Shown piece by piece: positions 23,464 through 35,116 of a stretch of 64,000 nt of DNA. Source of the stretch: Antitrichia curtipendula (lineage: Eukaryota > Streptophyta > Bryopsida > Hypnales > Leucodontaceae); assembly GCA_951230915.1 (NCBI GenBank), contig OX579637.1, forward strand, positions 2,976,001 to 3,040,000. Reading direction: 5' to 3'. The translations under genes and the position numbers were made by a program. How positions within the stretch are numbered: position 1 is the first letter of the stretch; the number at the start of each line of letters is the position of its first letter. The notes below the pieces were generated by a model. It saw only the letters and a program-made list of their open reading frames with translations, was not told the DNA's origin and searched no databases.

Positions 23464-25689
23464 GCAGTGCATGTTTTTTTCTCATTTAGTGCAGCATAGG
23501 ATTCCTGAAATGGCCAGGTCATCTCCAAAGAGTGTGCCTTCATGACAACAAGCATCCAATGTGAATACTTCAAAGACATTGAACTCCTCATGGCACCGAC
23601 ATCAAACTTCATTCTTCAATGTGCACATCATATTTTTAGGTGCAATCTTGAAATTAAACATCTCAATGATATTTTGAAATGACCATCTTGAAAGATCAAA
23701 ATGAAATGCTACCTATAGTTCTAAATTATTTTTTCTAAATTTTTGATGATAGATCGTAGATTTAATTATATTCAAAAATTTTATTTGGATTTTTATCATA
23801 TATTACTATATACTGTAAGACATCTCAATTTTAAAATAATTGTTTTTATGAAGAAATTTGTCGAAGTAAGCGAAATCCGACTTAATGTCATGAAACTAAA
23901 AACAATTGCTATGTACTTATATAATACTATTGCATCAAAGTCACGATCTTCTAAGATATTTGTATGCAAAGTTCTAATATAGGATTTAGGATTTAGGATT
24001 TAGGGTTCATGTCATTCATATAAATGTTGTCCAAATTAGAAGTGTATTTTGAAAATGGATGTGTGATAATATTTTGATGTAATATTAAAAAATCATTTTG
24101 GTCATGATAGTATAGATTGATACCTAATTAGTAATTACCTACTTATAAGAAATTGCCCCATTCAATGTCAAATAATGTTGTCAAAAATCATTTGGAGTTA
24201 TATAACTTATATGTTGCGGACTTGCGGTCTTGCGGAGTGCGGATCATGAAGTTAGAAAAAGCATATAGAGTTGTCTTATGTCTCTAGAATTCAAAGTTCT
24301 TTATTCAAAATTGATATCAAAGAATATTAATTGTCTATTAGAATATTTTTTTCATTGGGATTAACAATTCTTCAATTTTTCCAAAAGTTATTAGCGTATT
24401 ATTTTTCATTTAATAGTGCATCAATTTCTACTTCACAAATTTTTAAAAATGAATGTATAGTTCTTTTGAGTTTAACCTCTAAATCTCTAAAGTCCCATTG
24501 TCCCATCGGGAGACAAAATGGATGTAAGATTTTTAGGCAAGCTCCTATGGCCTCAATATTTTTTGTAATTTTCTGAGTTTTTTTGGTATCTTTTAGAATA
24601 AATAACTTGAAGTATTCATTTTTGAATTGAATTCTAAGAGTACAAAAAAAAAAAAAAGTTTCATGAGGTCTAGATTCCTTGCTAGAATAATCTCAAAGTG
24701 GAAATTAGTATATTTCAATTCTATCTTACTATCTTAGAGCTATTAATGATTTAATTTTTCCTTCGATCTTGAATCTACTTCTACCTAACAATTTTTTAAT
24801 GAGTGAAAACTAAGTGTTTCTTTTTAAAAATCTTTTTTTTAGATTCTCAACTCAATTGTTTATCATATAAAATTAGACATTCACCATCACTAGAGTAGCC
24901 TTTTTTAGTTAAAAAGGTTCAAAGCAAAAAAATGTAGTTAAGCAAGGTGCCAAGGTGCCTAAAAAGTAGGGGTTAAACATTTCACATTTAATCATTTATT
25001 CATAACTCAATTGCCTAAATTTTGGCTAAAATGCACAAGGTGAAAGACGTACGTGAATATTCCTCAAAGGATTGAATGACCAAACATCCCAATTTAGAAA
25101 AGCTAAAGAAGTAAACATTTAATTTTGAAATTCCATGCACAATTGCACATTGGTGAATTCTTTGAGGTATAAATTCATTCAACTAATGTGGGACAATGGT
25201 GTTGATAAAGTTACATAAAAAGTCTATTGTTGAATTTGTTTAACAAAATATATTCACATAAGAAATTAAAAATTGACTTCAAAGCTTTATTTGCAAACTT
25301 GTGTGTGCTATGAATTCAAGAAACACCTAAACCCAATCAAGAATCCTCAAGTTAAGTTCTTAATTGAAGATGGTCCATATATTTCTTGAGGAACTTAATT
25401 TGCATTTGTTTTCATATTTTTAATTAGTTATGATTTCTTACATTTGTAACTTTAGAGTACAATTTACGATTTAGGTTTTAGGGTATAAGATATAGGTTTT
25501 AGGGTATAGGGTTTAGGGTTTAGGATGTAGGACTTAGTGTATAAAAATGAAGATCATTGCATTAAAATAACGCTGGAGTTCTATTTAAGGATTCAAGTTC
25601 TTTAAGTAAGAAAGTGAATGTCGATGAGATTTTTGTCTTTCCCATCCTTGTCATTATTTGCTGGTCGAGGTCATTTTAGGAGTCAGATG
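23464..25689. other. AT-rich spacer with telomere-like tracts, no gene
   Basis: Roughly 2.2 kb of AT-rich sequence. The ORFs present (23,743-23,982 and 24,331-24,576) are hydrophobic/Lys-rich, low-complexity and unsupported. Short TTTAGG/TTTAGGG runs occur at 23,980-24,010 and 25,468-25,535. No transposon ends are recognised. Confidence 0.6.
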
Positions 25690-25693
25690 ATGC

Positions 25694-26146
25694 AGCCGTC
25701 CGCTTGGTCGAACGACCTCAAAAAATCTCTCAATTTGATCTCCACTTGAGAGGGGCTGTCCGATCAGGCGGATTGCCCAGGTCGGACGGTCCAAGGCGGA
25801 CGGCAGCCGTCTGATACATCGGGGTCGTCTGATGAGTCGGATGGGCGGCGTCCGCCTGATCGGACGGTCCTTACAATGCGGACGACTGTCGGTTCGCATC
25901 GTCTCGTCCGCTCGATCAGGCGGACGGGCGAGGTGTCCGCCTTCGATTTTAGGGTCGGACAGCCCAGAGCAGACGGCGGTCGTCCGATTAATCGGGGCCG
26001 TCCGATGTGTCGGACGGGTGGCGTCCGCCTGATCAGACGGTCCTGACGAGGCGAACGATGATCCGTCCGCCTCGTCGGGCCGTCCGATCAAGCGGACGGT
26101 TGAGGCGTCCGCCTTGTATAAAAGAGTCGGACGGCCCGTCCGCTCC
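25694..26146 (+). promoter_or_regulatory. GGACGG repeat promoter of the kinase-like gene, with TATA box
   Basis: A 173-bp unit ('cggcagccgtctgatacatc' at 25,801; second copy 'cggcggtcgtccgattaatc' at 25,974), with a shorter third copy on the left. Near the right end a clear TATAAAA (26,117-26,123) sits in 'gccttgtataaaagagtcgg'. It is followed by GGACGGCCCGTCC and a CT-rich leader (TCCTCACTTTT). The layout GC repeat, TATA, GGACGGCCC, TCCTCACTT recurs on the minus strand at 45,060-45,120. Transcription toward the kinase gene about 200 bp downstream is inferred. Confidence 0.7.
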
Positions 26147-26361
26147 TCACTTTTATCTTCCCCCTTGTGTCATGCAAGAGAGAGCGGAGAGCTTGGTGGT
26201 TTATCCTCCATTGGCTTCTTTCTAAGGGAAGATAAGAGTGTGATTTCTAGGGGATACTTGTTGCTTTTTTTTTCTACATTTCACGTATGATCATTTGGCA
26301 AATCGTATATTGCCTTGTGGATTACAAATTGAAGTGCACTTCTAAACGTGATTTCATCACG

Positions 26362-27809
26362 ATGCCAAGATCAAAGAAGGCTGCGAAGGACAAACGAGTG
26401 AAGCCGGACAGTGAGGCAAGTATGGACGCTCCTTCTCTCGCTTGCAAAGCATTTCTCATTGAGTGCATTGTCAATTTTTATGAGTCGGAAACCACTGCGT
26501 TGTTGTATACCAAATATGCGAGGTATGAAGACGAGTGCCCAGCTAAATTCAAGGGAGATATGGCACAGAAGTTCACGGATGCTTTAAACGTACCCTACTG
26601 GATTCATGAAATGAAGAGGAAGGGCTTTCAACAATTTTTGAGGAACAAGGTCCATGATGCATTGTGGAATGCAAAGGTGATCTTAGAGAAGTACGGGAAG
26701 CAACATCGCGTTGGTGATGGCGCTTTTGAACAGGTCATTTTGAGGGCAGACTTGTTTGTTCGCCAGTGCGCCCCTTTTGCAAAGAATCGAAATAGGCGAG
26801 GTTCAATGGGTTGGTGGAATAGTGATGAGGGAGTTGTGGAGTTGCAATGTGGGCGACGACATCTCTTAGCGCTTCCGGAAACAGCAAGGGTGATTCCACA
26901 AGATGATCAAATCCTGAGGGGTGGATATGCAACAATTCGGAGGGTCCGAATTGAAAGATGTCGTGAGATACCCACATTTTGGGAGTTCGCAGCGAAGGTA
27001 TCTCATCAACAACGCATACGACCTCCGCTCGCAAGGTTGGAACACCAAAACGAATCAATGGCAGTGAGAATTCCACATGATGAAGTTATCCGGTTTTCTG
27101 TTGTTCATGCAACGCAAAACGAAGGGTACTTGTATTGGTGGAATGGCGGAACATTGGGGCAAATGTTAAAATTGGATAAGGAATATCCCGATAACATTGG
27201 CATTCAGTTGGCTTATTCTCAACCGACCCCGGAAGAGGTGATCAAAGCTTTTTTTCTTGGTCGTTGGAGGAAGAAGCGCACAGAGCTTGCATGGGCATTG
27301 GTGCACCTCATGAATGCAGTGCACAGCGCTGGACATTTGCACAATGATCTTTCACTGGACAACATTATGTTTCACTTTCTCAATGATGAGTCACGTGTTT
27401 ACATTGGAGTTTGCGATTGGGGCATGACTACTTTACGTAATGAACCAATGAAGTCCTTGTACACGTTCACCTCTCAGAGTGAGCGGACTGAGACCTTGAA
27501 AAAGAGGTGGTGGTGGACCCTTCTATTGCATACTTGCATAGAAGAGATGCGGATGTGTCAATGATACCGGATTTATCACGTAAATCGGAGGAATATGCGG
27601 TTGGTCAAATAGCTCAAGCTATCAACAATGGTTGCATGTCGGCGGACTATGTGAGCTTACATCGGGAAAATGAAGGACATACAAGATTTAGCCATGAGGA
27701 TTTGGCAAAGATTTTTCACCTTTACTTGGAGCGCCTTTGTAATTCGGTGATTGATTCTCGCGATAGCTTGTCCGAAATCATCCATCGATTTACCAATAAT
27801 TACAACTAG
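26362..27809 (+). pseudogene. Protein-kinase-like gene carried by the inserted unit (one frameshift)
   Basis: The start is chosen at 26,362 ('MPRSKKAAKDKRVK', basic); an upstream in-frame codon at 26,287 lacks support. Residues 1-180 are an unrecognised helical region. A kinase fold follows: glycine-rich loop 'GGYATIRRVRI' (about residue 187), 'FWEFAAKV' with the presumed ATP-anchoring Lys at about 212, 'YLYWWNGGTLGQML' as hinge, catalytic loop 'HNDLSLDNIM' (Asp about 329, Asn about 334), and 'CDWGM' (Asp about 352) in place of DFG. All core catalytic residues are therefore present, so it could be an active Ser/Thr- or small-molecule-type kinase. Near 27,507, within a GGTGGTGGTGG run, the frame shifts; the C-lobe continues to 27,809 ('SEEYAVGQIAQAINNG', 'FSHEDLAKIFHLYL'). 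It looks like a captured gene: it sits inside a multigene insertion with its own GC-rich promoter. The substrate is unknown. Confidence 0.75.
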
Positions 27810-28728
27810 CCTATTCCGGATGAACACTTCTGCCACTCATATTAGTGTCTATGGTGTTAGTGAATGACATAGAAGTTATAGAATTATAGAAGTATTAGGT
27901 AAATGTAGAGGCGAGTACATAAATTTGCATGATTGTTTGCAAACTATTTAGTATATATATGCACCATCAATGTATGTCAATATATGTGCACCCTTATAAT
28001 TGATATAAAGTTTTGAAATGTTTGTGTGTTTTGAAACTTCCAATGTCCAATGTCTACCATCTATTTATGCATTCATCATATGCGGTCCTTCAAATCCTTG
28101 GATGAGAAGTGCAATGCAACAATTATTGTTGATGGATGTTAGCTTGGTATGGTTGGGTTGAAAATTGTATAATCAATGTTGAACACATATAACCCCTAAA
28201 AGACCAAAGTGGTTTATTTGGTAACATAGCGATTTTGGGCAACTCACTACAAATGGAATTTATATTTTTTTTCTTTGAAATTTTCATACAACACGTGCCC
28301 GAGGAGTAGCTTTAAGGCCCAACAATTCTCATAAATTTTGACTACATGGTTAAAAAGTTATTGCATGATATGTCGTTTTCAGTCCTTGGCGGGCAGCACG
28401 GGCAGCAAAAAAACTTCTTCAAAAATCACTTTTTAAGAAAATTAAAATTAAAATTGGTTCTTTAGATTTATATGTACATGGGAAGCTTTGAATCATTCCA
28501 TTTAGATCTATGAGTCAAAAGTTATGAGGATTCTTAGTTTAAGGGTAGTTATGGAATTTCAACTCTAAAATAAACTTTGAAGTCTTTTATTTAACTGAAT
28601 TTTCAATATTTTTGAAAAAAAATAAAAACATTGGGTGTAGATTGTTTATTATAACATTACAACCATTGGATTGGCATTTTTCAATTCCATAAATAAATTC
28701 TTCACCATTTAGTGTTTTGAATCATTCT
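27810..28728. other. Convergent 3' spacer, no gene
   Basis: AT-rich sequence between the kinase-like gene (+) and the next gene (-). It probably holds the polyadenylation regions of both. No other structure noted. Confidence 0.6.
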
Positions 28729-29700
28729 CTACCTCTTCCTACTTACTATTTTTTTCCTATATGTTGTACAATTCCAAATGATTTGAAAATGAGACCTTGG
28801 TTCGACATGACGAGAGCCTGTGTGACGCTCATATGAACCACCCGTAGTAGATCCGGACATGTATTGGGAGCCTCTTTGGCTAGATCCAAAATCATGTGTG
28901 GTTCCATGGCTTCTTTCTGGGTTGTAATAAGTACCTCGGGGGTCGTTAGCGTAGTGTAAGACCCTTTGACCATCTTGTGAACCAGATGCAGTACGATCAT
29001 GTTGGTAGGACCTGTTATGCCCGTGTTTTTGACCCCAATCCTCCATGCTTCTACGCATAGCTTTTTGCATTTGTTGATTGAATTGGATGTCTTCCCGAGC
29101 TTCTTGACGCTCATGTCCCACTGTAAATGTTACGGGTGCTGGATTGTCTTCTACATCATCGTCGTCCGACCATTCATCCTCAGCATCCGGCAATACAACC
29201 GGCAGAAATCCAAACTGCCCTCGATTGGACCACATTCGCATACAATCGCTCGGTTGAGTCCAACTCGTATAAATAACAACGTCAGTGCGCTTCATATTGT
29301 CAACATTTTTCCCGTAAATTGTGCGCCAGTCTACATCTTTGTGGAGTACAATCTCTGCCCAAACCATGGCCATGTTGGAATAATTCATAACATTTGGTTT
29401 GGAATCAGGCAGCTCAGCGCACCGCGTTACTTCCTCGTATCGGTGCACAAAGTGTTGGCTCTCGCACGTGGAAATTTGTCCTTCCCAGCGTCGAACTTGT
29501 TTGTCTGCTCTTTCTTGTGACCACATTTTGGAGAGGTGCATCATTTTGACGTATTTTTTGCACATTGTGCAGTCCCAAACCTTCTTGGGCTCTTCTTCCC
29601 ATCCAGGTTCAGCTACACACATTGGATTTGCCCAATCTCCCCAGTTCATGTTCTGGGATTTGCCTTTGTTATTGGACCTTGAACTACTATTGCGAGGCAT
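28729..29700 (-). CDS. Cys-containing protein of unknown function, about 323 aa, Ser/Gly/His-rich C-terminus
   Basis: The start is taken at the ATG with complement at 29,698-29,700 ('MPRNSSSRSNNKGKSQ'). Upstream codons to 29,736 are also open. N-terminal features are 'WGDWANPMCVAEPGWEEEPK' and 'VWDCTMCKKYVKMMHLSKMW', a possible C-x2-C...H zinc site, then 'NYSNMAMVWAEIVLHKDVDW'. An acidic stretch ('DAEDEWSDDDDVEDN') is followed by a Ser/Gly/His/Arg-rich tail. A weakly similar segment ('INYSVTSMVYAELILARKVDW') begins the second coiled-coil gene copy at 44,584-44,826, so the two end genes of the unit may share an N-terminal domain. It is preceded (minus strand) by a GC-rich block. The frame is intact; the basic MPR start also resembles that of the kinase gene. 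Confidence 0.55.
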   Translation of the reverse strand: MPRNSSSRSNNKGKSQNMNWGDWANPMCVAEPGWEEEPKKVWDCTMCKKYVKMMHLSKMWSQERADKQVRRWEGQISTCESQHFVHRYEEVTRCAELPDSKPNVMNYSNMAMVWAEIVLHKDVDWRTIYGKNVDNMKRTDVVIYTSWTQPSDCMRMWSNRGQFGFLPVVLPDAEDEWSDDDDVEDNPAPVTFTVGHERQEAREDIQFNQQMQKAMRRSMEDWGQKHGHNRSYQHDRTASGSQDGQRVLHYANDPRGTYYNPERSHGTTHDFGSSQRGSQYMSGSTTGGSYERHTGSRHVEPRSHFQIIWNCTTYRKKIVSRKR

Positions 29701-29959
29701 GATAACCTTGATTAATATGAAATGATTTGATGACAAAGTTCACATGAATTTTTAGGAGAACTGAACAAAATGTTTGACACTTGCCAATGAAACGAGGTGA
29801 AGTTGTTAACAAGGCCTTCAAAACCAAGTAATCACCAAAATAATTTGGTGCAATTCAGTATCCGAGCACAATTGTTCACGCACCAAAACGAAAAGGGCGC
29901 GCAGAGCCACTGAGAGGCACTGGATCACCCACTCCGCAAGGGAAACGATTGTGACGAAT

Positions 29960-30250
29960 GAGCCGCCCGCTGCGCTATTTATGGCGTCCGAAGCGGACCA
30001 GGCAATGCGGACGCCTACGTGCGAATCGGACGGCCCAGAATCGGACGGGCAGATCGTGCGGACGTGATCGCGCGGACGTCCCGTCCGCACGATCGTGTCC
30101 GCGAGCCCGACGCCCTGTCCGCCCGAGGGCCCGTCCGTGAGATCCCGTCCGCGGGACTGTCCGCGAGCCGCCCAACCGCGCGGACGATCCGACCAATCGG
30201 ACGGCCTGTCCATGGATGTCAAAAGACGTCCGGGGGTCAGCGTCCACATC
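29960..30250 (-). promoter_or_regulatory. GGACGG repeat block at the right end of the insertion
   Basis: CCGTCC/GGACGG-rich sequence with CATAAATAG (complement at about 29,975-29,983) as a candidate TATA element for the minus-strand gene at 28.7-29.7 kb. FCP1-like coding sequence resumes at 30,251, so the block marks the right boundary of the inserted unit to within about 20 bp. Confidence 0.6.
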
Positions 30251-30517
30251 TTGTCAACCCTTATTCTGAATCAGCCAGAAAACGTAGTTCTCCCTGATAC
30301 TTGGTCATACAAGGGAAATGGTCCGAAAGACACATTTCTACTGGATGCTCTACTTCCCTGGTTCCAGCGCCTGCATGTTGGTGGAGAGCAGGGGCTAAAG
30401 TCTTTTAGGGGGAACATCATGGGCAGATTAGGACGCCGAATGATTTGTAACAATCGAAATCGTAGGGAATACGATAGGCGAATGGAAGTGGTCCGTGCAT
30501 CTTCTAGTATCCGTTAG
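30251..30517 (+). pseudogene. Composite gene copy 1: FCP1-like domain, C-terminal part
   Basis: Frame reads 'LNQPENVVLPDTWSYKGNGP' then 'DTFLLDALLPWFQRL', ending TAG at 30,515. It aligns with copy 2 'NNIILDTWSHKERRENFLME...DLLPWLRSL' (about 53,400-53,520, minus), i.e. the segment after HAD motif III. It therefore continues the domain that starts at 15,350. The stretch carrying the LIDDSP motif is missing, lost at the insertion or in the gap. A hairpin remnant (AGCTCGAATCGACCT) lies just downstream at about 30,597. Confidence 0.7.
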
Positions 30518-31129
30518 TATGGCTTTGTAGACGTTTTACATAGTAGGTCGGCTTCAGGCTGTGGTTACTTGGATTTTCCTTTATTTTGTGAGCTTCAGCT
30601 CGAATCGACCTGTTTTGTACATACATTTGCCGAAGAGACTTTGGGATATTTTTATTTAATATGTGTAATTAGCTTCTGCACATAAGGTTTCACTATCTCA
30701 GATTCTCTATCATGTCTAACTTTAGGAGGGTCCTTTATAGATCCTAGATTTTGAATGACCCTAGTTGGTCTTCATATCATTTTTCTTCGTATTCTTTAGA
30801 GATTGCCACTCTCTATGTACTTTGGACACTATGTATCACTGAGATGAATAAAACTGGAAAACTTCTTCATCATAGCATCATTGTTGTTTTATGTTCCGTT
30901 TGACCTCTCTTTGTGTGGTTTAGCTTGGGTAGACCTCACTTATGGTTTGCAGATTGAGTTCACCTCTACTATGTCTCAGGGTCTAGGTGCAGTCCAAAAT
31001 CTCTGAGATGTTTTAGAAACATTACCATTGCTCATGCACTTCCCTTACTGGCTTACTCTTCTTTTGACATGATGTTTGTATTTGACATTCCGTTTTAGAC
31101 TTTTTGCGCATTGTCTGCTCCAATTCAGA
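30518..31129. other. Probable intron/spacer of composite gene copy 1
   Basis: T-rich sequence with no coding frame. A plausible acceptor (...TCCAATTCAG) precedes the serine-rich exon at about 31,130. It contains the degenerate hairpin near 30,597. Confidence 0.45.
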
Positions 31130-31734
31130 ATGTTAGTATGACTTGTGCAGCATCAACGGATTCCTTCCTAGAGTACGGCCAAAACGCTATCTTGAGCACT
31201 GGGAACTTCTTATGTTCGGCTGCAACTGCGAATTCCACGATGGACTTCTCTCTAAAACCAGTGGATGACGATGTGGTGGACAGTCCGCCAAGTGGAACTC
31301 CGCGTTTGCCCAAGTCATGCTCTCCTTCTCTTTTACGACCCAGTGCGGCGGGGGGGTCACGAATGTTGCCGTCTGCCTCTGATAGAGTGCCGCAGAGAAA
31401 GCTCTATGACGATGTTGGTTTGATGATGACCGTGCCTGAGGTGGAGGTAGTGGCGTCGGAAGGAGTGTGCAAAAATGTAGTCGCTGGCCGTTCTCATCCA
31501 CCACCTCTTCCAAGACGACATCTAAGGTCTCTCGGAGTGCGGAAGACAAAGACGCACGATGGATTGCCCTTGAGTCGACGTGCACTGTTGACTGTCAATA
31601 TATGGGATCGGAAGTTTATAGAATTGCAGAGGAGACAAGCATTACAAGAATACAAGAAGAATGATAATGGTTATAGTCGAGGACCTGAGATACGAAAGGC
31701 GTTGGAAATGTTGAAGAGTAAATCACACATATAG
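31130..31734 (+). pseudogene. Composite gene copy 1: serine-rich C-terminal exon
   Basis: Open frame ending TAG at 31,732 with 'DDDVVDSPPSGTPRLPKSCS' and a C-terminal basic helical part ('LTVNIWDRKFIELQRRQALQ', 'RKALEMLKSKSHI'). Copy 2 has the matching 'DIEDGVVDSPPSRGPSRTP' at about 51,430-51,470 (minus), in the same position after the FCP1 domain. No known domain. This exon itself is undamaged. Confidence 0.5.
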
Positions 31735-32719
31735 TATCTGTTCATATTATAGATTTGAAATCTATACGTACAAAAAAGCATTGTACAGTTACTTTGTTAA
31801 ATTCAATGCTGGAGTGAATCACGCTCCCGGCAGCTACATACATTTTTAGTATACAATTCAGTGATATAAAAATTAAAAGAAACTAAAGAAGATGTAACAA
31901 CAAATGGAGTAATTAACTCCTTTTTAAAAAATTTATGAAGGAGAACTTCTGGGGAGCTCCTAATTTTAGATTCTTGACACCATTTCAGCATATTATGTAA
32001 TCAAGATTATAGTTTATATTTTAGGTTATTAGGTAGGGATGGCAAATATTTAGATTTGGAACATTGCAAGCCGTTCAAATATTACAAAACGGGTAGACAA
32101 AGTATCGAATCTTCATAGTCTGTACTAGTCTAACATATAGAAGTATTGGAATAGGATCCCATGGTAATAGAAGAACGATGTGGATGTTGAGCTTCCATTG
32201 CAAGTACCCCTGCTAGCAGCCATTGAAGCCACCTGGGTCTCGAGTGCCATTTGGAGGAGTGCTGCAATGGATTGTTCGGTAGATGTTTCTATCACTTATG
32301 TATATACATCTAAGTCACAACCTTGGCATCCACTTAATTCTTCTGTCATCATGGCGTCGTCTTCAAAAGCAATCTATTTGCAATGTCTAGCACAGACTAT
32401 GGAGATGAGATACTTTGCTTCTATGAGTTTAGTGGTAGGCAATGCCTCTTTAAATGTCCAGTTTGCAATGTATTAATAAAATACGTCTACAATTGATGAA
32501 TAATTGTCTTTCAGTCTATTGCATTATGCAATTTGTGCTTAGTGTTTCACATCTTCTTGATGGGTAACTTGTTTTGGATGTTAATGCACTGTTTTTTTGC
32601 TTATGGACATCAAATTCTTGCTTGTTTATGATTGAAATGCCTCTAGCTATTTCCATATCTTTAGAGAATGACTCCCATTTTACTGGAAAACTCTCATTTT
32701 AATGAATATGATGTTCTGA
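31735..32719. other. Spacer, no supported gene
   Basis: AT-rich. An ORF at 32,180-32,476 has no recognisable homology or coding bias and is not called. Confidence 0.5.
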
Positions 32720-35116
32720 GCTGGATGTCACAATCAACTATCATCCACCTAGTGAAATTCCAGTTCCTAGCGTTGTAGATTATGTGGAGTAGAATTGTAT
32801 CCAGCTTTGGGATACGGCATTTTCTCATGAGTTTGATGGTAAAGGAGTTCACAAGAATCATCCACCTGAGTTTCAGGTGGGCCTGGATAAGGCAGTGGCC
32901 AGGGTTTTCTACAGGTATTTCAAGTTCGTGCTCTACGCACGGAACGCCACATTGAAGACACCGTTGTTCTTTCCAAGCTACTTGGACAGACGTGCTGAGA
33001 ACTGCATGATATCGGATGAGACCGCCAAGAAGTGGAAGATGGAGCACTAGGAAGTTTGTGGATGGTATATTGATTGCCCTCTTAACAATCCTCCTCCGTC
33101 TGAGATTGATTTGAGGAATAAAGTGCAACCCGACTTGGCCTCGTTGAAGACAATACATGACACAGCTCCTAAGGGGGCACTTGGGAAGAAGACCAGGGGT
33201 TCAAAGAGGAAGGCCGAGGAAGAAGCAAAGAGGAGGGCTGCCTTAGATGCTGCGCCTGCACAAGAGAGCGACATTATCGCTGAGGGGAGTGCCAAGAAGA
33301 TTGCTGCACCGTCTGCAATTGAAGGAACGGATGCGGATACGGACATGGAATTGTTGGAGGTGATTCAGCCCACAGCTCCAAGACTAACTCTTGCTGGAGG
33401 TCGGAATCCTCATGTTGCTGCTCATCATGGGCTATCGAGCCTGCTCTTGTTTGTTTTGCAGGGGCTGAAGACCAAAGTTGCCTCTCAAGGAGCAGCTTCG
33501 TCGTCTGGATCTTTCCTTAGATTTTTTGTCTGTGTTCAAAATTCAAGCCTCTCTTAGATGATAGAGGCTCTTCTTGAGGTGCATATTTGCCTTGAGACAG
33601 TCAACAAGTTTGATCTCAAGGTTTGTCTTCTTATTTCACCATTCAAACTTATGTTTTCCTCGAATGTAGGTTGGTACATTGTGATCTATTTCCGTGATGA
33701 AGTTCTGGCATTTTCCTTTTCAGCCGATGTTGGCACTTACTGACTCTCCTTCGTGTTGGTGGGGCAGTCCTTCGGTTTAGGTGCAAAACCATTCCTCTTA
33801 TGAGGTTTGTTTTATCATTTTTGAACTAATCAATTCCATCTGTTTAAATCTCCAGGTCAAGAGAGAAGACGGTGAAGAGGCTTTGAATAAGTCTTGTCGA
33901 CATTAATGATGGACTTTGGGTGCCATCCATTTCAGTGAACCTTGACGATGTCCCTGCTTGGAATGAATACTCTGAGCAACACTCTGAAAGTGTTTTTGAA
34001 TTTGCGGAACATTTTCTTGCAGGTGCGGGTGCAATTCTATTGTTTGTTTCGGACGTTCCAAAGATACGGACGGACGTGCTGTCTTTTGCCAAGTGCTACA
34101 GCCTCATTCTGCATCGGGAGTGGTGGAGAATTATTGACCTACCCTCTGCGTCTTATTACAACACAACAAATAAGGTATATACTGTTTCAGATCAGACGTT
34201 ATAGTCAGTAGATTGTACTACAGTTCCTTCCTGTTCTAATTTATTTTCATCACAATTTTCATTTCCAGAGCAGAGGATTCCGAATTCAGCTCTTCATTCA
34301 CAGTGCCATGGATGCTAGTGACTTCACGATAGTGACTGATGACTCATTGGCGGAGTTCGGGATGGGAGTTGCTGAGTCCAACGTGTTATTCAACTTCACT
34401 ACTGCAGCCTCTCAATCCATGAATGGATTTGTTCCGTGGAGAGGCGCCCGTGAGAAGGATCCGGTTTTCCTTCAAATGCTGATCAAGGCTTTTACCAAGC
34501 CGGGGTCTATCATCCTTGATGCATTTGCTTCTCTAAGTGAGTAGTCTTCTCTTTTGTGATGAATTTCTCTCAATTTTGCGTTCATATTCAAAACTGAATT
34601 CCCTCATTGAATATCCAGGTAATTCTATTCGAGCTTGCAAGGGCATTGGACGACACATTGCGGCACTCGACGACAACATAGTCATATATCAGACTAAGTT
34701 GCAGTAGTTCCAGCAGGTTAAGACTACAGCTCCATATCAACCTAGCGCTTCTGAGTCTCCTTTAGATATTGCATTGGACGTCCCTATTCGGCATGTCACT
34801 AAGAAGAACAGATTTAGTAAGTACGTCTCCTGCTTGATCCTAACATCATTCATTCTTCTATTTGGAATCAGTTTACTAACACAATCTTCTTTGTCTCAGA
34901 GTGATCACTCTACTTCGTTTTTCGGCCAAAGACTATTTTATGGCGCCGTGGGACGCACACGTCGCTATGTTGCAGGCGGCAAAATCTTCTCCAACCTCGA
35001 CGTCTAGTGACAGTGCTTTTGATAAACGCGTTTGTCTTTTTATTGATGACAAGGCAGACTTTGATTTGGAACCCAATCCAGCATCTTCTGGCAGTTCCTC
35101 GAATTTATCATTTTGA
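32720..35116 (+). pseudogene. N6/N4-type DNA methyltransferase-like gene with introns
   Basis: The upstream part (32,720-33,557) is a broken frame with 'VARVFYRYFKFVLYARNATL' and a Lys-rich stretch ('KKTRGSKRKAEEEAKRRAAL'), stops TAG at about 32,790 and 33,048. The downstream part is cleaner. An exon ending 34,174 has 'FEFAEHFLAGAGAILLFVSD'; then an intron 34,175-34,268 (GTATAT...TTTCCAG). The next exon reads 'DPVFLQMLIKAFTKPGSIIL' 'DAFASL'; an intron at 34,537-34,618 splits the motif; then 'NSIRACKGIGRHIAALDD'. This is the motif I block of N6_N4 methyltransferases (PG..LD.F.G....AC...GR...A.D). A third intron lies at 34,817-34,899 (GTAAGT...CTCAG). The gene ends TGA at 35,114. No DPPY motif is visible. 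An in-frame TAG at about 34,708 suggests decay. Related in type to the domain at 12,144-13,496 but clearly a different gene. Confidence 0.6.

Noticed and set aside
25654..26225. ORFs of 60-145 codons in the 173-bp repeat
   Set aside because: Repeat-driven open frames; the TATA box and leader make this a promoter-type region.
29818..30300. Arg-rich ORFs on both strands at the insertion edge
   Set aside because: Same GGACGG artefact; only the frame from 30,251 continues into a recognisable domain.
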